From contig DEIB01000011.1 of assembly GCA_002352215.1 (NCBI GenBank), forward strand, positions 24,128 through 88,127: DNA of 64,000 nucleotides, read 5' to 3'. The notes beneath the pieces were generated by a model. It did no database searches, had not been told where the DNA came from, and saw only the letters and a program-made list of their open reading frames with translations. The position numbers and the translations under genes were made by a program. Positions 40,552-48,180 of the stretch are shown here, piece by piece. Positions within the stretch are counted from its first letter, which is position 1, and every line of letters starts with the position of its first letter. This DNA comes from Chthonomonas sp. UBA2785. GTDB taxonomy: Bacteria; Armatimonadota; Fimbriimonadia; Fimbriimonadales; Fimbriimonadaceae.

Positions 40552-41653
40552 GCCGCGCGTGATCTTTGTGGTGGGCACCCGCCCGGACGCCATCAAGAGC
40601 GCGCCGGTGGTGCGCCGTTTCCGACAAGACCCGGAGATCGAGACCATCTTGCTCAGCACCGGGCAGCACCGCGAGATGCTGGCGCAGGCGTTGGGGGCGT
40701 TCGATTTGGCCCCCGATGAAGACCTCGGCATCATGACGCCGGGGCAGTCCCTCGCCCGCATTACCAGCCGGGCCCTAGAAGGGATTGATTCAGTCATCGA
40801 GCGAGTGCAGCCGCACATGGTGTTCGCGCAGGGCGACACCACCACCACCTTTGTGGCGGGGCTGGCGGCGTTCTACCGGCAGGTGCCATTCGGGCACATC
40901 GAGGCCGGGCTGCGCACGGACACGGTGGACAATCCGTTCCCGGAAGAGTTCAACCGCCGCACCTTGGGCTTGTTCGCCGCGCAGCACTACGCGCCCACGT
41001 CTTGGTCGGCCGATAACCTCCGCCGCGAGGGCGTGCCGAACAACCGCATTTTTGTGACCGGCAACACCGGCATCGACGCCGTGATGCACATCGCTGAATT
41101 GCCCGGTGAGGTGCCCGACGTGCCCGAGAATGGCCGCATCATCTTGATGACCACCCACCGGCGCGAAAATTGGGGCGAACCCCAGGCCAACATCGCCCGG
41201 GCCGCGCGGCGCTTGCTGGATGATTTCCCCGATACGCACCTGCTGGTGGCCATGCACCGCAACCCGATCGTGCGGGAGACGCTGGTGCCGCTGCTGGGTG
41301 ACCACGCCCGCGCCCACCTGATCGAGCCGCCCGACTACGCCCCCTTTGTGCGCCTGATGCGCCGCGTGGACCTCATCCTCACCGATAGCGGCGGGGTGCA
41401 GGAAGAAGCCCCCACCTTTGGCAAGCCCGTGCTGGTGCTGCGCGACACCACCGAGCGCCCCGAAGGCGTGGACGCCGGCACCGCCCGCCTGGTGGGCACG
41501 GATGAGCAAGCCGTCTACAGTGCGGCGGCGTTGCTTTTGTCTAATCCGGCGGCGTACCAAGCGATGGCGCAGGCCGTTTCCCCCTACGGCGACGGCAAGG
41601 CCAGTGACCGCATTTGGGCGGCCGCCCGCGAGTTCCTGAAGCTAGGCTCATGA
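40544..41653 (+). CDS. wecB: UDP-N-acetylglucosamine 2-epimerase
   Basis: A 369-residue GT-B-fold epimerase. The amino start VIFVVGTRPDAIKSAPVV, QGDTTTTFVAGLAAFY, GHIEAGLRT, ILMTTHRRENWG and LTDSGGVQEEAPTFGKPVLVLRD are all diagnostic. It makes UDP-ManNAc for surface polysaccharides. The GTG start overlaps the WecA-like gene, so the two are coupled and form an envelope-glycan initiation module with uppP downstream (ATGA overlap). Confidence 0.95.
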   Translation: MDKPRVIFVVGTRPDAIKSAPVVRRFRQDPEIETILLSTGQHREMLAQALGAFDLAPDEDLGIMTPGQSLARITSRALEGIDSVIERVQPHMVFAQGDTTTTFVAGLAAFYRQVPFGHIEAGLRTDTVDNPFPEEFNRRTLGLFAAQHYAPTSWSADNLRREGVPNNRIFVTGNTGIDAVMHIAELPGEVPDVPENGRIILMTTHRRENWGEPQANIARAARRLLDDFPDTHLLVAMHRNPIVRETLVPLLGDHARAHLIEPPDYAPFVRLMRRVDLILTDSGGVQEEAPTFGKPVLVLRDTTERPEGVDAGTARLVGTDEQAVYSAAALLLSNPAAYQAMAQAVSPYGDGKASDRIWAAAREFLKLGS

Positions 41654-42474
41654 CGATCCTGCAGGCCATTGTGTTGGGGCTGGTGCAGGGCCTCACCGAG
41701 TTCTTGCCCATCAGCAGCAGTGGCCACTTGTATCTCGTGCCCGTTCTTTCGGGCTGGAAGGATCCGGGCGCGGGGTTCACCGCCGTCATCCAACTCGGCA
41801 CCATCCTCGCGGTGTTTTTGTACTTTGGGCGCGACCTGGGGCGCGTGTTCATGGGCTGGTTGCGCGGCCTGCGGGGCGGGGAAGCCGCCCGCACCCACGA
41901 AGCCCGCATGGGTTGGGCGATTGCCCTGGGCACGGTGCCGATTGCGCTGGCGGGCTTGGCGTTCGAGAAGTCGATTGACACGCACCTGCGCACCCCGTGG
42001 GTGGTCGGCGGTTCGTTGATTGCTTTCGCTTTGGTGATGGGCTTGGCCGAGCGAGTGGGCCGCCAAGAGCGCAAGTGGGAAGACCTGACCCTGCGCGACG
42101 GACTGACCATGGGGCTGTGGCAGTGCCTGGCGCTGGTGCCGGGCAGCAGCCGCAGCGGCTGCACCATCACGGGCGGCCTTTTTGGGGGGATTGACCGGGC
42201 GACGGCGGCGCGGTTTTCGTTTTTGCTGAGCGTGCCGGCGATTTTGGCCAGCGGCCTCTATAAGCTTTACAAGGAGCGGGCTGACCTGCTTGGTGGCGGG
42301 ATGATGCCGACGATTGTGGCCACGGTGGTGGCCTTCGTCAGCGGCTACGCGGCCATTGCGTTCCTCATGAAGTTCTTGCAGAGCCGCAGCACCTGGGTGT
42401 TTGTGTGGTACCGAGTGGCGCTGGGCTTGGTGGTGCTGGGCTTGGCATTCTCGGGCCGGCTGGGAGGCGTGTGA
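41650..42474 (+). CDS. uppP: Undecaprenyl-diphosphatase (BacA/UppP)
   Basis: A 274-residue membrane protein with both BacA signatures: QGLTEFLPISSSGHLYLV (Glu and the SSSGH active-site loop) and ALVPGSSRSGCTITGGLF. It dephosphorylates undecaprenyl diphosphate to regenerate the lipid carrier used by the WecA-like enzyme and peptidoglycan synthesis. The family can give bacitracin resistance. The ATG at 41650 overlaps the wecB stop. Confidence 0.96.
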   Translation: MTILQAIVLGLVQGLTEFLPISSSGHLYLVPVLSGWKDPGAGFTAVIQLGTILAVFLYFGRDLGRVFMGWLRGLRGGEAARTHEARMGWAIALGTVPIALAGLAFEKSIDTHLRTPWVVGGSLIAFALVMGLAERVGRQERKWEDLTLRDGLTMGLWQCLALVPGSSRSGCTITGGLFGGIDRATAARFSFLLSVPAILASGLYKLYKERADLLGGGMMPTIVATVVAFVSGYAAIAFLMKFLQSRSTWVFVWYRVALGLVVLGLAFSGRLGGV

Positions 42475-42476
42475 GC

Positions 42477-43073
42477 ATGGGGTTCCGGCGGCGCGAACCG
42501 GTGATGAACCCGACCGCGATGGTGGTGGGGCTGGGCAACCCCGGCCCGCAATACGCGCACACCCGCCACAACGTGGGCTTTGATTTGATCGAACTGCTGG
42601 CCGCGCGGCACAAGGTGCGCGTGCGCGAAAGCGGTTCGCGGGCGCTGTTCGGCATCGGCATGGTGGCGGGGGAGCCCGTGGTGCTGGTGAAGCCGCTGAC
42701 CTTTATGAACCGGAGCGGGGAAGCCGTGGGGCCGCTGGCCAAGCGGTGGGGCATCGCGCCGGAGCGCATCTTGGTGGTGGCCGATGACCTGGACTTGCCG
42801 CTGGCGGCGGTGCGGGTGCGCAGCAAGGGCGGTAGCGGAGGCCACAACGGGCACAAGAGCCTGGTGCAGGCGCTGGGGACGCAGGAATACCCGCGCATCC
42901 GGATTGGCATTGGGCGCGGGGAACAGGACACCGTGGAGCACGTGCTGGACAAGTTTCACCCCGATGAGCGGCGGGATGTGCAGCAGGCCCTGGCCCGCAC
43001 GGCGGATGCGGTGGAGTGCTGGCTGCGCGACGGCATGGAAGCGGCGATGAACCGCTTCAATGGGTCGGGTTAG
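42477..43073 (+). CDS. pth: Peptidyl-tRNA hydrolase
   Basis: A protein of about 198 residues with MVVGLGNPGPQYAHTRHNVGFDLI (catalytic His in TRHN), KPLTFMNRSGEAV, VADDLDLP and KGGSGGHNGHKS, the full Pth set. It recycles peptidyl-tRNA released from stalled ribosomes. GGGAGG lies nine bases before the ATG at 42477; GTG at 42471 and ATG at 42504 are alternatives. The last four bases overlap the end of the convergent GC-poor gene. Confidence 0.95.
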   Translation: MGFRRREPVMNPTAMVVGLGNPGPQYAHTRHNVGFDLIELLAARHKVRVRESGSRALFGIGMVAGEPVVLVKPLTFMNRSGEAVGPLAKRWGIAPERILVVADDLDLPLAAVRVRSKGGSGGHNGHKSLVQALGTQEYPRIRIGIGRGEQDTVEHVLDKFHPDERRDVQQALARTADAVECWLRDGMEAAMNRFNGSG

Positions 43074-44044
43074 GAGATGTCGACTAGACCACGAGCCTTT
43101 AACTCACTGCGATAGATATCGTAGCAATTAAGGGCAACTGCGATTGTAGCAAGTGAATAATCAGCTAGATCAAGTGCATCGTCTAAGCAAACTGGCTTCC
43201 AGGTTCGATTCGGTCCATCTTGGAAGTGTGTAAGTACGGAAGCTGGGCCTCCATGATTGTAATGACCAGCAAAGGTGTAGCAAAGCTCAAAATAGTGGTC
43301 CCATGCGGAATTGCTAATTGGGACGGCTTGCGTGTCAAAAGTGGGAGTTCCGTTTTTCGGCCATAGGTAATTTTTGATAGCCCAGATTGACTTGAATGGG
43401 TACCAATAGAAGTCGTAGGTTCCAAAGCCAAACTGCTTTCTCGCATCTTCTCCCAGAGTACGAAGTAGTTGTACATCACTCTCATTGAGAGGTTCTTCGT
43501 CGCCCTCAGCTACTTCTGATCCCCATATCTCCTCAAATCGCTCCATATTGCACAAAAGGGAGTGGTGTGCATGTCCGATAAAGCGCTTAGCGAGACTGTC
43601 ATTCTGTTCGTTCTCTGTGCAGCCTTCGGCCGTTACCTCGCTAGCGTTGATCTGCCCGTCAATTGAAAGAATGAGAATGTTTAGAAAGGTCTCGAACATC
43701 GTACGGATCAAGGCCTGTGCCGCGGATGGCCGACCGATCATGGATACTGCTCGTACTGCATCAAGACAGCCAAGTTGACTTGCCTCTAGCATTTTCATGG
43801 CACTAAGCCAGGTCTTGTTTCGATCTACAGATGATGTTATGTCTTGACGCTTAGCTTGATAGGAGAACCAAGCCTCACCAAAGATGTCAACCTTCGTAGA
43901 GAGCCCTTCAATAATTGCTAGGTCCTCATTGCCTAGCCAGTATCGAGTATTGCCTCGTACCGAGTTCCACCCTGACTGTATTGACTTCTGGCCCCGCCAG
44001 GGACGATAGTACGGATATTCCTGAGGCTCCAACGGAGGCGTCAT
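43070..44044 (-). CDS. GC-poor orphan gene, DUF5677-like protein
   Basis: A mostly helical soluble protein of 324 residues. The segment SAAQALIRTMFETFLNILILS and the surrounding EASQLGCLDAVRAVSMIGRP resemble the (S/A)xxLxRxxFE motif of DUF5677-type proteins, whose function is unknown. This is a tentative assignment. The gene has much lower G+C than both neighbours and overlaps the pth stop by four bases, tail to tail. It is probably a horizontally acquired single gene. DUF5677-like proteins occur in mobile and defence-associated regions, but nothing here proves such a role. Confidence 0.72.
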   Translation of the reverse strand: MTPPLEPQEYPYYRPWRGQKSIQSGWNSVRGNTRYWLGNEDLAIIEGLSTKVDIFGEAWFSYQAKRQDITSSVDRNKTWLSAMKMLEASQLGCLDAVRAVSMIGRPSAAQALIRTMFETFLNILILSIDGQINASEVTAEGCTENEQNDSLAKRFIGHAHHSLLCNMERFEEIWGSEVAEGDEEPLNESDVQLLRTLGEDARKQFGFGTYDFYWYPFKSIWAIKNYLWPKNGTPTFDTQAVPISNSAWDHYFELCYTFAGHYNHGGPASVLTHFQDGPNRTWKPVCLDDALDLADYSLATIAVALNCYDIYRSELKARGLVDIS

Positions 44045-44083
44045 GAAGTCTGGGTAAGTATCTGGCCTGGGCTTACACTTAGC

Positions 44084-44467
44084 TTAGTGCACGCTAAATC
44101 GCGACGCAGATTTGAGGGCGTATGGCGTTTGCGGGTTCAGCACGCGCAGGGAGTCCACCCCCCAGGAGTTCAGCGTCTCTTCGCTGCACGCGTAATCCAA
44201 GAACACCTCGTGTCCATCCCGGGTGCGGGCGGCGCAGGGCACCCCCACGGCGGTGCGCAGCAGAACGTAGCCGCGCGGCGGGATCACCGCTTCTTCTCGA
44301 AAAACGTGCCACACCCGGCCGGTGCCGGCCTCGCCGCCGACGGCAAGGATGGTGTAGCCGGCGAGATAGACCTTGAGGGCGCCCTGGTTTTGCAAGAGCA
44401 CGGCCTCATCGTCATGTCCCGTCCCTGGATCAACGCCGATGATTCGTAGCAAGAATAGTGCCTCCAA
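44084..44467 (-). CDS. Small protein with lamin-tail-like fold (tentative)
   Basis: A 127-residue frame with beta-rich content: EAVLLQNQGALKVYLAGYTILAVG, then PPRGYVLLRTAVG, then VFLDYACSEETLNSWGVDSLRVLN. Spacing and hydrophobic pattern recall a lamin-tail (LTD) immunoglobulin-like domain, in which E-x-V-x-L-x-N-x-G begins the domain. I am not sure of this. The start may be TTG at 44467, or TTG at 44452 with GGAGG eight bases upstream. No signal peptide is visible. It lies between a GC-poor gene and marR on the same strand. Confidence 0.6.
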   Translation of the reverse strand: MEALFLLRIIGVDPGTGHDDEAVLLQNQGALKVYLAGYTILAVGGEAGTGRVWHVFREEAVIPPRGYVLLRTAVGVPCAARTRDGHEVFLDYACSEETLNSWGVDSLRVLNPQTPYALKSASRFSVH

Positions 44468-44485
44468 GTTAGAGGACGGAGCAAA

Positions 44486-44935
44486 TCACCGGGACGATGC
44501 GCCTGTTGAAAACTCTTGCTCAACTTCTTTGGCTACGGCGTCCATAAGCTTCGCCAAACGGTTAATATCCGCCTCACTGAGCGCGCGCTGCACCAGCACT
44601 TCAAACTGGTCCACTTCCTTCAGGGCTGCTTTCAGCGCCTTGGTCGCGGGAGTGGTGAGACTCAGCACTTTCACGCGGCGGTCGGTGGCGCTGGCCGATT
44701 GCTGGATCCAGCCCTTCTTCACCAGCGCAAACACTGCTTCGCTCAAGGTGGCGGCGGAGATGCCCAGCCGGCGAGCAATTTCTACCTGCGAAGCCGACTT
44801 GCCCGCGCTCTGCACGGCCGCGAGCAGTTGGAACGTGGTGAAAGACAGGCCGTGCCGCGCAAAGCGGGGTTCCAGCCACGACGCCTGCAAGTCGTAGAGC
44901 AGTCCGATGCGGACACCAATGGATTCCTGAGCCAC
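44486..44935 (-). CDS. MarR-family transcriptional regulator
   Basis: A 149-residue winged-helix protein. SQVEIARRLGISAATLSEAVFALVKKGWIQQSASATDRRVKVLSLT is the classic MarR recognition helix and wing with the Asp-x-Arg of the beta hairpin. Helices at both ends form the dimer interface. It likely represses a neighbouring or distant operon. A target is not obvious, as the adjacent genes are unrelated. GTG at 44935 is preceded by TATCCT at six bases, so the transcript appears leaderless. Confidence 0.9.
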   Translation of the reverse strand: MAQESIGVRIGLLYDLQASWLEPRFARHGLSFTTFQLLAAVQSAGKSASQVEIARRLGISAATLSEAVFALVKKGWIQQSASATDRRVKVLSLTTPATKALKAALKEVDQFEVLVQRALSEADINRLAKLMDAVAKEVEQEFSTGASSR

Positions 44936-44941
44936 ACGGTC

Positions 44942-44947
44942 AGGATA
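44942..44947 (-). promoter_or_regulatory. Candidate leaderless -10 element (TATCCT) for marR-like gene
   Basis: TATCCT on the minus strand is followed by six bases and the GTG start at 44935. Confidence 0.55.
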
Positions 44948-44980
44948 CCGAATGGTTATGCGTCTTTGCCGGGCCGCTCG

Positions 44981-45199
44981 TTAGACACGCACATCGAGGG
45001 CGGTCCGCACGAGCGATGAGACCCGTTCTAGCCTTCGGCTCGTCTCGAGAGAGATCTGAGCCGCCTCATGTCGCTTGGCCAGGGACTCGTAGGTATGGCC
45101 GGCTATGTCCGCACGGCTGACGCTGAGATTCACTTGGGATTCAAGTCGCCGTAACTGGGCCAATGTGTTGAGCATTGACATCGTTCCGACTGGTAACAC
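44981..45199 (-). CDS. Small helical protein, unknown function
   Basis: A 72-residue frame starting with GTG at 45199. A strong AAAGGAG ribosome site lies nine bases upstream, which supports that it is translated. The protein is helical and charged (NTLAQLRRLESQVNLSVS, EAAQISLETSRRLERVSSLVR) with no membrane segment or known motif. It follows the metalloprotease gene by 28 bases on the same strand and is likely in the same unit. Confidence 0.62.
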   Translation of the reverse strand: MLPVGTMSMLNTLAQLRRLESQVNLSVSRADIAGHTYESLAKRHEAAQISLETSRRLERVSSLVRTALDVRV

Positions 45200-45227
45200 G
45201 GTTTTTTACTCCTTTAGGTTTGCGTTC

Positions 45228-46013
45228 TCACTTTGCTTGACTCTCCACTACCGCGATCTTTCCATGATCGTGGGGCGAAGTTTGACGGTGTTCTTGCGGG
45301 AGTTGACGGCGACCAGCAGTCGTCGTCTGCCGACTGAGTTGTAAATTGACGAGACTTAACTTATCTCTTACCATACGGCGGAGACCCGTGACAGCCGCCA
45401 CTTCGGCGGGGGTCGGCGCCCCCACGGGCTTGCCGCGCTCCAGCGGCCCCATCAGCGGGCCAAGGTCGCCACAGTCGTCCAGCCCCAGCAGGTGCCCCAG
45501 TTCGTGCATCACCACATCCACCTGTTCAGATCGGGAAAGTGGGCTGCCCGGCGGCTGCGTGGCCACATAAATCGTGCCCTTGATGCCGACCTCGTGGCGG
45601 GTGGTGTTCCAACGGAACTCCTTGCGCATCTTGATCAGCCCCAGGGTGTGGCTGCCCTCGGCGGGCACCTGCGGCACCCACTTGACGATGACCTGCGGAT
45701 TCTCGCGCATCGAAACCAACCGAATGGGGGAATCGCCTTCCAGCGCTTGATTCCAGCCCTGCGCGGCCTCGCGCACAATGGCCGTGCGCTCGGCGTGGTC
45801 GCCTTCAATGCCAATGGTGACGCCGTCGCTATAGAGCGTGCCCTTCATCAGGGCCAGCGCCATTTGGTATTGGCCGTCTTGCACCGCGCGCTCGGATTGC
45901 TCGTAGGTTTCGTGCACCTGGGGGAGCAAAAGCGGGGAAAGCTGCGTGATGGCCAGGCTGGACAAAAGCAGCAAAGAGCAACCGCCCAACCAGATCCGGG
46001 GGTGTGCGCGCAT
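45228..46013 (-). CDS. Membrane-anchored metzincin-type zinc protease
   Basis: The amino end, MRAHPRIWLGGCSLLLLSSLAI, is a membrane anchor or signal. The catalytic motif is VVMHELGHLLGLDDC: HExxHxxGxxD with Asp in the place of the third metal ligand, as known in snapalysin-like proteases. A downstream LMGPL provides the Met-turn. The domain resembles a matrixin-like or archaemetzincin-like fold. The last 50 residues are basic and His/Gln-rich (RQTTTAGRRQLPQEHRQTSPHDH), unlike the rest. The substrate is unknown. Confidence 0.83.
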   Translation of the reverse strand: MRAHPRIWLGGCSLLLLSSLAITQLSPLLLPQVHETYEQSERAVQDGQYQMALALMKGTLYSDGVTIGIEGDHAERTAIVREAAQGWNQALEGDSPIRLVSMRENPQVIVKWVPQVPAEGSHTLGLIKMRKEFRWNTTRHEVGIKGTIYVATQPPGSPLSRSEQVDVVMHELGHLLGLDDCGDLGPLMGPLERGKPVGAPTPAEVAAVTGLRRMVRDKLSLVNLQLSRQTTTAGRRQLPQEHRQTSPHDHGKIAVVESQAK

Positions 46014-46080
46014 GGCGAGTTTGTTCCGCCTTTGGTCGCCCCGTATCCCTTAGAGCAATACCAGGTTCAAAACAACTTGG

Positions 46081-46086
46081 TAGCAT
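46081..46086 (+). promoter_or_regulatory. Candidate leaderless -10 element (TAGCAT) for pheA
   Basis: TAGCAT is followed by seven bases and the ATG at 46094. The in-frame ATG at 46085 overlaps the element and is therefore unlikely to be the start. Confidence 0.55.
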
Positions 46087-46093
46087 GACGGGC

Positions 46094-47176
46094 ATGAGCG
46101 ACCCGCGCCCGCTGGACGAGATCCGCACCGAGATTGATGCGGTGGATGCCGACCTGGTGCGGCTCCTTAGCCGGCGCACCGAACTGGCGATTGAGGTCGG
46201 ACTGGTGAAGGGGCGCGACGGGCAGCCGTTCTTCACTCCCGAGCGCGAACGAAGCGTTTATGAGAAGCTACGCCGTCTCAACCCCGGGCCGCTGCGGGAT
46301 GATCAGCTCATCGCCATTTACCGCGAGGTGATTAGTGCAGCACGGGCCAGCGAACAGCCGATGAAGGTGGCCTATTGGGGGCCGGAGGGCACCTACAGCC
46401 ACTACGCCAGCACCCAGGTCTTTGGCAACAGCACCACGTTTGTGCCCAAGGAGAGCATCCTCGACGTGTTCATGGCGGTGGAGCACCGTTTGGTGGATTA
46501 CGGCGTGGTGCCGGTGGAGAACAGCACGGCCGGGGTGGTGCCGGAGACGCTGGACGGCTTCCCGCGCACCAATGTGAAGATTTGCGCCGAGCGGTATGTG
46601 CCCATCCACCACTGCCTGGTGAGTGCGGCGGCGGGCCGGAAAGAAGTGCAGCGGGTTTACGCCGGCAGCCAACCCCTGCGGCAGTGCCAAGCGTGGCTGA
46701 ACACCTACCTGTCCGGCGTGGAGATTGTGGATGCGGCCCCCACGGCGCGGGCAGTGGCCATGGCCAAGAACGACCCGCACGGGGCAGCGATTGCCAACCG
46801 TTTGGCGGCCGATCTTTATGACCTGCCGGTGCTGGATGAGCACATTGAGGATGACCCGCATAACCGCACGCGGTTCTTGGTGATTGGATTTAACGCGCCC
46901 GCCCGCACGGGCCGCGACAAGACCTCGTTGATGTTTAATCTGCGTAACCAGCCCGGTGAGCTCTACCGGGCGTTGGGCGCCCTGGACCGCAATCAAGTGA
47001 ACCTGCTGATGATTGAAAGCCGCCCGGCCCCGCGCAGCTCATTTGAATATATATTCTTCTGCGATTGTGTGGGGCACCGCCACGATGCGAATGTGGACCA
47101 GGCGATGCTGGATTTGAAGGCCTTGACCTTAGAAATCACGACGTTGGGTAGTTATCCATCCGATGAGCAAGAATAG
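46094..47176 (+). CDS. pheA: Bifunctional chorismate mutase / prephenate dehydratase (P-protein)
   Basis: About 360 residues in three parts. An AroQ chorismate mutase comes first (LDEIRTEIDAVDADLVRLLSRRTELA). A prephenate dehydratase follows (VAYWGPEGTYSHYAS, VPVENSTAGVV, and NRTRFLVIG with the catalytic Thr region). An ACT domain for Phe feedback ends the protein (KTSLMFNLRNQPGELYRALG). It converts chorismate to phenylpyruvate for phenylalanine synthesis. The start at 46094 is favoured by the TAGCAT element seven bases upstream; 46085 is the alternative. Confidence 0.95.
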   Translation: MSDPRPLDEIRTEIDAVDADLVRLLSRRTELAIEVGLVKGRDGQPFFTPERERSVYEKLRRLNPGPLRDDQLIAIYREVISAARASEQPMKVAYWGPEGTYSHYASTQVFGNSTTFVPKESILDVFMAVEHRLVDYGVVPVENSTAGVVPETLDGFPRTNVKICAERYVPIHHCLVSAAAGRKEVQRVYAGSQPLRQCQAWLNTYLSGVEIVDAAPTARAVAMAKNDPHGAAIANRLAADLYDLPVLDEHIEDDPHNRTRFLVIGFNAPARTGRDKTSLMFNLRNQPGELYRALGALDRNQVNLLMIESRPAPRSSFEYIFFCDCVGHRHDANVDQAMLDLKALTLEITTLGSYPSDEQE

Positions 47177-47323
47177 CTGTTAAATTTGCGGGTATTTAGC
47201 CTCCGATTCGTGGGATAAATTCTCATTCTGATTGCGAATTGACTGAGTTTACGGAACTATTGTCGCGTTTCATTCGCCAGAGGGTAGACACACGGATAAC
47301 TTTCCGTTAAGATGGAATTATAA

Positions 47324-48106
47324 ATGTGGCTTTCGGTTGCTCTCACGATGGCGATGCCTTACGGGGCATTGGCGCAGCCGTCAGCAGTAGTCTCCGGGAG
47401 TTGGGATCGATCGGTCGTGATGGCGTCGTCCTCGGCTTTGCTTGGGGGCGAAGGTTCACTTGCGGATGCAAGTTGGTCACTTGTGAACCGGAATGTGTTG
47501 ATGGCCGAGGTCCAGGTGGCCGTAACACGAGACGCGGTGCCGGTGGCAACTCGAGTCTCTGGTGCTCAGCCTGCCGATGTGGAAGCGCTTCTGCTCTCCG
47601 AGGCTCTGACCCAAGGCTGGAAGCCACTCGCCGAGACTCTGGAGGAGTTGCGGGCACCGCTTTCCCTGGTGATCTACGTGAGCCAGGAGCGATCGGGGGC
47701 GGCCGCCGTGAATGTGGTGGCAAAGAGTGGAGCGCGGTCGCGAGTGGTGTTCCTGGCTTCCGATCCGGAAGTCGTTCGTTATGCGAAAAATAAGATTCCC
47801 GAAGCAATGGCCTTTTGGGAAGCTGACCGGGCCTTCGGTGAAGAGGACATCGCCGAGTTAGTGAACCGCTTGGTGCAATCTCATGCCGACGGGGTAGCCA
47901 CCACCGAGAAACGCATCCACCCCGCCCTGGCTCGGGCGATGCGGCAGCAGGGGTATCCCCTCATGGCGCTGGATGTGACCCCTGGGAACGCCGTCGCTCG
48001 GCTCCGAGACTTGGGTGTCAACATTCTCCGCGCCGATGAGCCGGTGGATGTCCGCAGCGATCTCAAGGACCTTGAAGGTCAGCGCCCCTGGCACCTCGAT
48101 TGGTGA
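47324..48106 (+). CDS. Exported protein, unknown function
   Basis: A 260-residue protein with a possible signal peptide (MWLSVALTMAMPYGALAQ) that lacks an amino positive charge, so the start may be another codon. The body is mixed alpha/beta. The carboxyl end, RQQGYPLMALDVTPGNAVARLRDLGVNILRADEP, resembles the last strand and helix of a GDPD-like TIM barrel, but no catalytic His or Glu pair is evident. There is no ribosome site; TAAGAT stands ten bases upstream. I cannot assign a function. Confidence 0.7.
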   Translation: MWLSVALTMAMPYGALAQPSAVVSGSWDRSVVMASSSALLGGEGSLADASWSLVNRNVLMAEVQVAVTRDAVPVATRVSGAQPADVEALLLSEALTQGWKPLAETLEELRAPLSLVIYVSQERSGAAAVNVVAKSGARSRVVFLASDPEVVRYAKNKIPEAMAFWEADRAFGEEDIAELVNRLVQSHADGVATTEKRIHPALARAMRQQGYPLMALDVTPGNAVARLRDLGVNILRADEPVDVRSDLKDLEGQRPWHLDW

Positions 48107-48122
48107 CCTGGCCAACTTAATG

Positions 48123-48170
48123 AAAAGCCCCCAGGGGATGCTTTCGCATCCGCCTGGGGGTTCGTTCTTT
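48123..48170. terminator. Bidirectional terminator between the exported protein and nrdJ
   Basis: A long GC-rich hairpin of about 14 bases with a four-base loop that reads GAAA on the minus strand. T-rich tails lie on both sides (TTCGTTCTTT on the plus strand, CTTTT on the minus strand). Confidence 0.88.
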
Positions 48171-48180
48171 CTCCCAATGA

